Shown piece by piece: positions 57,801 through 64,000 of a stretch of DNA of 64,000 bases (the first letter of the stretch is position 1; the number at the start of each line of letters is the position of its first letter). The DNA is from Cristatella mucedo (lineage: Eukaryota > Bryozoa > Phylactolaemata > Cristatellidae). The position numbers and the translations under genes are program-made. The notes under the pieces were generated by a model. The model made no database searches and was not told the DNA's origin. It was given only the letters and a program-made list of their open reading frames with translations. The stretch spans positions 159,501 to 223,500 of the forward strand of contig WPIO01000029.1 in the NCBI GenBank assembly GCA_009760855.2. The letters run 5' to 3'.

Positions 57801-60597
57801 CTCTGAAAGATTAAATGAACAATTTTGGCTCATTAATTTACTGCACGATATTTAGTAATGGATACAATATCATTTTTTTATTACAGTGGTCCTTTATTTA
57901 TCACTGTTAGTATATATAATTCATTTGTAAAGCGCCCTGAGAGAACATTTTTATTCAAGTGCTTCACTTATGCCACGGGGCTCGAGTCCACGACCTTGGT
58001 TGGGGAGAGCAACTTGACCACTGGGACAAACCAGGCGGTGCAGTTCCAGACTTTACCGTGATAAGTGAATTTCCGCGAAGTACGAACCTTTATTTATAAA
58101 TTGAATATTTTCGTAGTTAGAGCATGGAAAACCTGTTCACGACCCTCTAAATACGGTTTTTAACATTATTGGAGCCCTCTGGACTTGAAATAACGCCCCT
58201 TTAGTCACTACAACACTTTTATTACCTAATATATTAGACAAAATATGAGAAAATAAGACATTATATGTTACAAATATCATATTATTATTGTACATTGAAT
58301 TAGATGCACACACACACACAGTTCCTGCTCACAACCACTAACCTATGAAAATCAATCAGTGAACAGCAAGCTCTGACTGGCTTGGTTTAACCACACCTGA
58401 TTTTTTGGAAAAAGGTTCTTGCCCACACACAAGGAGTGGTCGATCGGCTGCACCTAGAGTGAAGGATTTGGGTGGTGCTCGAATACATAGGCCTACAGTC
58501 CATGTGTACAGTCATTTTATTAGTAATACATGGGGTGTATAATTGACTGCGACAACCGAGCGCACGCTGTATCATTTTCATTGTCTCGATCAACTTTTTA
58601 ATGAATATACAGTATTTCAAAAACCATTATAGAGTGAAGCTGCGAAAGTCGAAGCTTGAAGTGGTGAGGACTGTACTATAAGTCTGGTTGGTTTAAAGGC
58701 TGTTGGAATATTGAAAAGGAAGCCGTGAAGATGGCAATCCCAAGAGTTTGTTGGGTACCGACTGATCCTTCAAGTAGCTGCTACTTCTGCTTTATGCACT
58801 CTACTAAACTTTGATCTGGCTAGAGCATGCTTGTTTTATGGTTTTTGTTAACGTTATGAAGCAGCACGTCGTTGAGATTCATATAGCTTCGTATTGACCT
58901 GCCACATTGTTCTAGAAGCACCACCCATCTGGCCGACTAAGGAGGTTGGACAAAATTATTTGACACTTTTTTTGGTCTGTTACACACTTCCACTCCTTGA
59001 GCCTATGTATGGAATGGAATGTATCTAATGTCTGTAACTCAACACGGCCCCACAAAGATTGTATCGGTTTGTTACACAGAAGAGTTTTGTGTGGCTAACT
59101 AAAAGCCTAAGCGAATTTTGGTACGCATTTGGTAGCCAACAGACTTAACTCATTCAACAAAGAGAAAGTGAGAAGCGTAGCTGTATCAAGAGAGAAGTCG
59201 ATGTAATGGGTAGTATTGAAGTAGCAGCTCAGGCCCGCTGGAAAGGATGTGCCATATTCGGCAGCAGGATAGTCGATGTAGTTGCGTAAGAAACCTAGCT
59301 ATCAGATGGGCAGTATTGGACTGGGTGAGACCCATTTATCAGATCTGATCATTGAGGTCTTTCTGGTTGGGGAAGTATGACTTTCTCTCCTCAGCTGCAT
59401 CTTTGAAATTGGAATCTGGATTTTCAGTACCCTTCTCGGTGTCTGACTTGCTGCTTTCTCTTGTGGACATAGTTGATCTTTGTCTGATCTGGGAATTCAG
59501 GACAGTTTGGTACTGGGCGATGGCTGAAGAAGTGCCTAGATACATGACGAGAGGTATGCCAGAGTTCACCGTACAGAAGTAGCAGTTATTTAAGTGGTCA
59601 GTCGGTTCCCTCAAGTTCTTGGGACCTTCGTGGCTTTTTCTCCTGTGTACCAGCCTTTAAACATACCAGAATTATGATAATTTAAATTATATTGTACCCA
59701 TTACCTAATATTGTGCAACAAATTCCATCTAGCTAACTGCAATTGTTCACTTCATCTTCAAGAGTTCTTTTGCAGTGTTTACCTGTGAAATGAGGTGCCT
59801 ATGGCTTGTCTTGATCCCCGGCAGGCAGGCATGCCGAAGTATGCTTTGTAGACTTTGCACATCTTAACAGATGCTTTCTCGTAGAACTCTTGTCATGATA
59901 ACCACACGTGATGACCACACACGTTGCAAAATGCATCTGTTTGCAGACAACATCATGATGCCATAACAATGAATTATGAGTATTTGCTATTCTCTCACTC
60001 TGCAATTCAATGACATAAACTAAAATGTTCAGTTGAGGTCCCTGTACTGTTACACTTTCATGAATACTACTCGATTTTATTATGTCCTGCCTAACCCTTC
60101 ACTAATTTGGATAGCAGTGCAACGAATACATTATGTGGGAAACTTCCGTCCACACATTTCCTAACAGCAAAACCTAAGAATATCATTTTGCTGCCCAGAG
60201 AAGCAACGTTTTTGTGTAGCAAGTGCAATTTCCTATTTATTGTTGGCATAAGGAAATAGGAAGCACCTGTTTTACCCCATGGCAAAAATAAATTGAAATA
60301 TGTTACTTAGTGTTAGTTATTATTATTATTTCTACGACATTTCTCGTGACTCACGAATTTGTAATGCTCTTACAGCTGCCACGTCCTTGTCATTTCGGTT
60401 CAGCGGCGGATACGGTGTGCAAGCTATTACCATAACCACGTCCTTCCAGTTGAATGACAATAATTGGCATCAGGTGTACGCTGAGAGAAATCGTCAGGAG
60501 TCGCTTCTCGTGGTGGACGAGTTGAATCCTAACTCAATCGATCACCCTGTCAACGTTGCATATCGACCGTTCTACTTCACATCGCCCATGGTCATCG
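45657..60597 (+). CDS. CNTNAP: Contactin-associated protein / neurexin IV-like adhesion protein, partial, 15 exons seen
   Basis: A type I membrane adhesion protein of the Caspr/neurexin IV family. In other animals these act at glia-neuron contacts and septate or paranodal junctions. Coding exons: 45657-45844, 45962-46103, 47310-47516, 47595-47782, 48339-48506, 48592-48759, 48846-48930, 49525-49674, 49785-49938, 53262-53368, 55031-55156, 55318-55572, 55690-55995, 56202-56387, 60376-60597. In order they encode a half F5/8C domain, laminin G 1, laminin G 2, EGF, a fibrinogen-like domain and most of laminin G 3. This order is specific to Caspr proteins. Phase matches at every junction, and most introns are phase 1. 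Missing are the first half of the discoidin domain and, beyond the window, the rest of laminin G 3, further EGF and laminin G domains, the membrane segment and the tail. The gene is divergent from HDAC6. Confidence 0.93.
45962..46103 (+). CDS. CNTNAP: CNTNAP exon, F5/8C domain end
   Basis: NYFQYPVIARYVRFSPQRW and MRVEVYGCTY, the ARYVRF and terminal GC of the discoidin fold. Ends in phase 1. Confidence 0.93.
46104..47309. other. CNTNAP intron, nothing recognised
   Basis: 1.2 kb without extra exon or known repeat. A short GAGA tract lies at about 46488-46508. Confidence 0.5.
47310..47516 (+). CDS. CNTNAP: CNTNAP exon, laminin G 1 first half
   Basis: AMFDGKSAITF, FRFKTNNPQGVLFYASGNQG and YIGLELVGG, typical laminin G strands. 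Confidence 0.94.
47595..47782 (+). CDS. CNTNAP: CNTNAP exon, laminin G 1 middle
   Basis: LLDDNQWHDVQFYRTEKNVT and IWVDRVPVNV, the DNxWHxV motif of laminin G. Possible N-glycosylation sites NVT (twice). Confidence 0.94.
48339..48506 (+). CDS. CNTNAP: CNTNAP exon, laminin G 1 end
   Basis: LWLGGVQTFYQPGLTAVSNF then TGCIENFVWNGIYM and FFGCQ, with the disulfide cysteines of the domain end. The acceptor GTTGAAG is weak, but phase and homology fix it. Confidence 0.92.
48592..48759 (+). CDS. CNTNAP: CNTNAP exon, laminin G 2 start
   Basis: ATDAISFPTQQASVQV and LNIAFEFRTYDSDTAVLSS. Ends at a GTTAGT donor in phase 0. Confidence 0.92.
48846..48930 (+). CDS. CNTNAP: CNTNAP exon, laminin G 2
   Basis: LFVNPLGNIQYELRVTSQAM then IIRDFARN. 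Acceptor CTATTCAG. Confidence 0.9.
49525..49674 (+). CDS. CNTNAP: CNTNAP exon, laminin G 2
   Basis: LYTDGLWHKLVFTVQTNKVN then LTVDGKTYLTDAQ, again with the LWHKL strand. Confidence 0.93.
49785..49938 (+). CDS. CNTNAP: CNTNAP exon, laminin G 2 end
   Basis: KPGFLGCMRNVFVNGDKVDF and GILLDTCAIDD. The GFxGCMRN motif closes the domain. Ends in phase 2. Confidence 0.94.
49939..51880. other. CNTNAP intron, nothing recognised
   Basis: Part of a 3.3-kb intron. It has A-rich stretches but no clear repeat family in this half. Confidence 0.45.
51890..52830 (-). mobile_element. Degraded LINE reverse-transcriptase fragment
   Basis: The minus strand has VARLTCRIRRNCHVIPNTLT and NLHWPPIQLRIAFTILSL with stops. 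Upstream blocks continue the LINE pattern in broken frames. Confidence 0.75.
53262..53368 (+). CDS. CNTNAP: CNTNAP exon, EGF domain
   Basis: CNPNPCENGGVCLQNYFGF then SCNCGATGYIGSTC, six cysteines in EGF spacing. A single-exon module. Confidence 0.95.
53938..54116 (+). repeat. 63-bp tandem repeat, ~2.8 copies
   Basis: Units begin GGTGCCCTATTCTAGCTATT at 53938, 54001 and 54064, nearly identical. Confidence 0.95.
54590..54720 (+). mobile_element. tRNA-like SINE fragment
   Basis: B box GTGGGTTCGATTCCC at about 54649 with a preceding tRNA-like arm. Confidence 0.45.
55031..55156 (+). CDS. CNTNAP: CNTNAP exon, fibrinogen-like domain start
   Basis: KASCSRIFELTNYQGSTDAM and PFPVKCVQI. The CxxxPVxC-type opening of the Caspr fibrinogen-like domain. 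Confidence 0.9.
55318..55572 (+). CDS. CNTNAP: CNTNAP exon, fibrinogen-like domain middle
   Basis: TTGEIETHVNHDTMDEMLV, LDQLVYRASVCRQYISYRC and PGSQSYDPTQN. Acceptor TTCTTAG. Confidence 0.92.
55690..55995 (+). CDS. CNTNAP: CNTNAP exon, fibrinogen-like domain end
   Basis: WGWWFGRNYQNNYYWGGAAP, HKCQCGLTKSCLANQPACNC and LPVLTLRFGDTGS. The CxCG..NCxCxxNCNCD-like cysteine cluster and the GDTGS motif are Caspr hallmarks. Confidence 0.95.
56046..56110 (+). repeat. (CT)n-rich microsatellite
   Basis: Imperfect CT and TCTC units, 90 bp before an acceptor. Confidence 0.92.
56202..56387 (+). CDS. CNTNAP: CNTNAP exon, laminin G 3 start
   Basis: VTFRKQDALIYFTTFWS and GFRFKTTAETGIFVNQVG then FVEVRLV. Typical of the third laminin G of Caspr. 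Confidence 0.94.
56405..57590 (+). mobile_element. LINE reverse-transcriptase remnant in CNTNAP intron
   Basis: LLPFLSKTLERVVSDQLNFH (an RT finger block) and FHSDDIQLCLCFDPSF (the YxDD-type block, here HSDD), later NSKTNLFVMGKRSITQKLKR. Many stops. It lies sense to the gene in a 4-kb intron. Confidence 0.85.
57884..58672 (+). mobile_element. pogo-like MITE copy 2, split by a SINE
   Basis: TA-flanked (57882-57883 and 58673-58674). It matches copy 1 through the segment GTGATAAGTGAATTTCCGCG and AATATATTAGACAAAATA. The termini are more decayed. Confidence 0.8.
57908..58034 (-). mobile_element. SINE type 1 nested in MITE
   Basis: In minus orientation it has the B box GGACTCGAGCCCC and the tail GTTCTCTCAGGGCGCTTTAC. 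It interrupts the MITE between sequences contiguous in copy 1. Confidence 0.78.
58685..60375. other. CNTNAP intron remainder
   Basis: Contains a minus-strand LINE family B tail at about 59000-59290. The rest is unassigned. Confidence 0.5.
59000..59290 (-). mobile_element. LINE family B 3' end
   Basis: Carries GTATCTAATGTCTGTAACTC and TACGCATTTGGTAGCC like the other family B tails. Confidence 0.7.
60376..60597 (+). CDS. CNTNAP: CNTNAP exon, laminin G 3 middle
   Basis: ATSLSFRFSGGYGVQ, LNDNNWHQVYAERNRQESLL and FYFTSPMVIG. Last exon recognised. It ends in phase 1 at GTAAGC, so the gene continues past the window. Confidence 0.94.
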
Positions 60598-60689
60598 GTA
60601 AGCAGCTGTCGGGCTAGTGCTTGCTGGCGTGCTCCTTGTGTGTTCTTGTGAAAATGTCCTGTTGCGCAACTAATTAGCAGTCGAGGCTA

Positions 60690-60960
60690 GGTTACATCGT
60701 TGTCAGAGTATCTGCCACAAATGACCTCCGGCTTTTTACATCTATGCTCGACCTACCCACTAGAATGAACCTGGCATACCACTGCAGAAAAACACCAGCG
60801 GTGCCTAAGCGTGACGATATCCGCTCAAGAAGTGCTTGGTCGTTAATGTTGTCGAATGCCACCGAGAGACCCTGTAACAGAGAGTCTACATCTGTCAGCA
60901 TTCTAGATGAGTTATTACGAACTTTAAGTTGTTGTCTCACTAGATTGACTAGCTGTAAAC
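60690..60960 (-). mobile_element. LINE reverse-transcriptase fragment
   Basis: Minus strand reads LQGLSVAFDNINDQALLERI then SSRLGTAGVFLQW, the conserved D-AFDxIDH block of LINE reverse transcriptases (catalytic-block Asp replaced). Confidence 0.85.
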
Positions 60961-60999
60961 GCTTACTGGAATATGGTATAGTAATGCCTTTTAAATAAG

Positions 61000-62865
61000 T
61001 GAACTAGGAACCAAATAATGCATTTGAAACCGTCAACAATAGACCTCAAAGTCTTATTACAATAGCTATGAACATATTGCTTTGGCTTACTTTTCTTCAC
61101 AGCTCTGTGGGAAGAAGTTGGTCTGCACACAGTGCTTGTATAACGCGTTTGGAACCCTCTGACAGGGACATGAAATATATCTTAAATGTCTTGAAAGACA
61201 TTCTCTCTCTCTGTGTGTGTTTGTGTGTCCCTCTGCCCTCTCTCTCCCTCTGCCCTCTCTCTATTCCATCTCTTTATTTTATACGGTATGTGACTTCGAC
61301 ATTGACACTATTTCTTTCGATAATTCTCCAACTCGTCAGGTTGAAGCACCTTACTGTTGCTTACATGCCATTATTACAAAAATCGTGCTACAACACTTTG
61401 CTGACCTCTTCTAGCCTGGTAAATAGTTGTTTTTTAAACTGCATGCCATCATTAAGCTAATTGTATATAGCAGAACGATCACATTACTGACAGCTAAAAC
61501 CGCGAGCATAGGCCAGCTGTCTTAGTTGTGCTCAATGATGTGTTTGGGCACATCTGCACGTGTGCTTTTAGTGGAGCTTATATTTAAACTCGGATTTAAT
61601 AATGAGTAACATTGTGAATCTAGACCCCCATCCCTGAACTGTCGTCCTTGCCTGTTCTAAAGCACGCACACTGCCGTTACTCTCTATCTCCTTTAATGCC
61701 TGTTTCTATTTAACTCATTGCTGAATTTGTCTCTCCAGCTAAAAAAGACTACTAGTTGTTTAGGCCCTGTCCAACGGTTCTTATGAAGTGAATATACCTT
61801 TTGCTGCCTCTCATAGCTAATCTGGGCAAACCTTTCTTTTTAGCCTTTCGTCGAATGGCTTTCTACGCTAACATGGAGGCTCGGCTGTAGTACTTTCTAT
61901 GGCTCTCCATCCCTACCCGTTACTTATAGGGATTAGAAATGTGCTGATATGGTCCAACGCTGCACCACGCATGGCATGGGACTGCTGCCTATTTTGGGCT
62001 TATGATCCTCAAGCAGTCATGCTCAGAGGTAGCTTTGCCGTTCAGCTAAAACTCACTTTAACCTTCAGTTAAAGTGAGTCGGCAGGGCTCTGCATTACAA
62101 GTGCATTATTGCAGTGGCTACACTTGGTTTTTTCTGTGTTCAATTTACCTGTATATCGCATGAAAATCATTCTACTGTCATTGTACTGACAGCATTAGTT
62201 GGGCCCTTGGAGGAAGGTACCACCGTCTGCACCCAGCTTTGCTCTGTCCCAGCAGATATCAACCAAATTAGCTTAAGATTCACTGGAGAAATGGTTAAAT
62301 AGCCTGCCTGACAATTAAGGCTCTCGGGTGGAAAATTAAACATCAGGTGGAAAGCCTGTGGCAACTGTGGAACCCCATAAGTTCAGGTGGGCACTAGCTT
62401 GCTACCTGGGGAGAGATAGCACGCTGTGGTTGCAGGTCACGTGACACACCATCCCGGGCTTCCGTGCACGCTGTTCTCACAAACTATCAACTAATTAAGA
62501 AAACAACTTCCAGCAAAGAATAAATTGAATGAAGCTTGCAAGTGGTCCGTGCGAAGTATCGCTGCTCAATTTTGCTTCGTTATTAATAAAAGAAGCAAAA
62601 CCTTCATGTAAGCATGTAAGTTCAAAAAGCTCGCATGAGGTTATACATTAATTGTGGTAAGTGCAGCTGATTCAACAACCTTATTTGTATCTACTAATTA
62701 AAGCAAGACAGTCTGTCCATCACGTGGCAAGATGGTGCACTTCTGTCACACAGCAAGATGGCAAAGCATTGTCCTCCATGTCGGAACTACTGTGACTCAG
62801 CTAACCAAATCCCCTGGCAGTGAGCTCTCTTAACAGAAGAGTCTTGTCAATCAGATCCCTCCCAG
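61000..62865. other. CNTNAP intron, nothing recognised
   Basis: Short TC-rich runs at 61200-61270 and unassigned sequence. No further laminin G or EGF exon was found. Confidence 0.45.
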
Positions 62866-62867
62866 CC

Positions 62868-63930
62868 TTCGAGCACCTCGAATTCTCTCAACTTGCTGCA
62901 TGTATTGATGACATCCACACACAGATGGTAGCAAGTTTTCTATAACTAAACGATGATAAAACTAACTTCCTAGTTATGGGCAAACACAGTCTGATTTAGA
63001 AATTGGAAAGGCTGATGATCAAAATTGGCTCTGCCAGCATATCTCCTGTTGACTCAGCTCCAAATCTATGTGTCATGTTCCAAAATGACCTCTCGTTAGA
63101 CGACCACATCAGCTCCACAGTCAAGTCTGCCTACTTTCAGCTACATAACATTGCTAAAATTCGGGCTTGTTTAAATAAGGATACCACGTCTAAGGTGTTC
63201 CATACATTTGTGACATCCCGTCTTGACTTCTGTAACTCACTGCTTGCTGGCCTACCGGCATGTGCAATCAGGCTCTTACATCTGGTGCAAAACTCTGCAG
63301 CTAGGCTTGTCTGTCGTGAGCATCACAGTTGCCACATCACACCGCTTCTCGCCGACCTGCACTGGCTACCAGTCAAGCAATGGATTGACTTCAAGGTTGT
63401 GTCGCTCACTTTTAGGTCACTTCATTCTTTGGCTCCAGCCTATCTCTCCGATATACTCCCCCATCAGGCCAAGCATCGCACCACCTGCTTTTTGGAATCC
63501 AACAGTCTAGAAATACCTCTTACAAACCTCAAATCCGTTGGAGACCGTGCCTTTAGTTCGTATGCTCCCAAAGCCTGGAACTCCCTCCCGACCTGCGTCA
63601 GAACATCCCCGACTTGACCACATTTAAAAAGAACTTAAAAGCACACCTATTTAGGACAGCATTTAGTAGGTCCTTGTGATTCGTCCTTTATGTGCTTATG
63701 TATGCATGCTGACACTGTAAATGCTGCCACTGATCACATTTGCATGCTGACCATGTGCATGTCACCCCTAACCATGTTATTTATGTTTGTTTATCAAGCA
63801 TGATTTTACTTACCATTCAATTGCATTTCCCTTTGCAGGAAATGTAAAGCGCCTAGAAAGAGATTGAGTTCTCTGAGGGCGCTTTATCAAGTTCGTTTTT
63901 GTTACTATTATTATTATTATTATTATTGTC
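62868..63930 (+). mobile_element. LINE family A 3' copy
   Basis: A frame of about 204 codons at 63003-63617 (SSTVKSAYFQLHNIAKIRAC, LLADLHWLPVKQWI, SSYAPKAWNSLPTC), then a frameshift, the hairpin and an (ATT)n tail. Close to the copy at 7268. Confidence 0.92.
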
Positions 63931-63961
63931 AATAATCACCACCTATTGCAATAGCCTATTT

Positions 63962-64000
63962 AAAAAAATCGCCCAGTGTAGGGCTCGAGTCCACGACCTG
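63962..64000 (-). mobile_element. SINE type 1 fragment at window edge
   Basis: GGGCTCGAGTCCACGACC matches the B-box region of the type 1 SINE in minus orientation. Confidence 0.6.

Overview
This is animal genomic DNA, not prokaryotic. It holds multi-exon genes with GT-AG introns, abundant LINE and SINE debris, and long dinucleotide microsatellites. Two conserved animal genes stand head to head. On the minus strand, from about 34756 down past position 1, is a tandem-domain histone deacetylase of the HDAC6 type. On the plus strand, from about 45657 (possibly 41205) to 60597 and onwards beyond the window, is a contactin-associated-protein / neurexin-IV (CNTNAP/Caspr) cell-adhesion gene. The large introns and the L2/CR1-like LINEs with (ATT)n tails suggest an invertebrate or early-branching metazoan. 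The species cannot be fixed from the sequence.

HDAC6 region (1-34756, minus). I reconstructed 29 coding exons by joining conserved segments with splice sites and checking reading phase at every junction. They give an N-terminal leader, deacetylase domain 1 (exons 3-12), a linker (exons 13-14), deacetylase domain 2 (exons 15-27) and the start of the acidic linker (exons 28-29). Any C-terminal ubiquitin-binding zinc finger would lie outside the window. Both domains keep the HH dyad, the zinc ligands and the catalytic tyrosine. Exon 10 exists as two 60-nt, in-phase, homologous versions 40 nt apart (15339-15398 and 15439-15498), which is the signature of mutually exclusive exons. The exon carries a zinc-ligand Asp of domain 1. 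The matching exon of domain 2 has an apparent GC donor with an in-frame GT donor 24 nt further on. Exon lengths of the two domains match segment by segment over 895 nt, the fossil of a domain duplication.

Introns of HDAC6 contain LINE copies of two related families, tRNA-derived SINEs, a pogo-like TIR element, a roughly 500-bp dispersed repeat and microsatellites. The intergenic stretch 34757-45656 holds LINE/SINE remnants, a 19-bp perfect inverted repeat, microsatellites and a candidate signal-peptide exon at 41205-41307.

CNTNAP region (45657-60597, plus). Fifteen exons encode the second half of an F5/8C (discoidin) domain, two laminin-G domains, an EGF domain, a fibrinogen-like region and most of a third laminin-G domain, in the order typical of Caspr/neurexin IV. 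Most junctions are phase 1. The first half of the discoidin domain was not found, and the 3' part lies beyond the window. Introns hold LINE insertions, a 63-bp tandem repeat and a TIR element split by a SINE.
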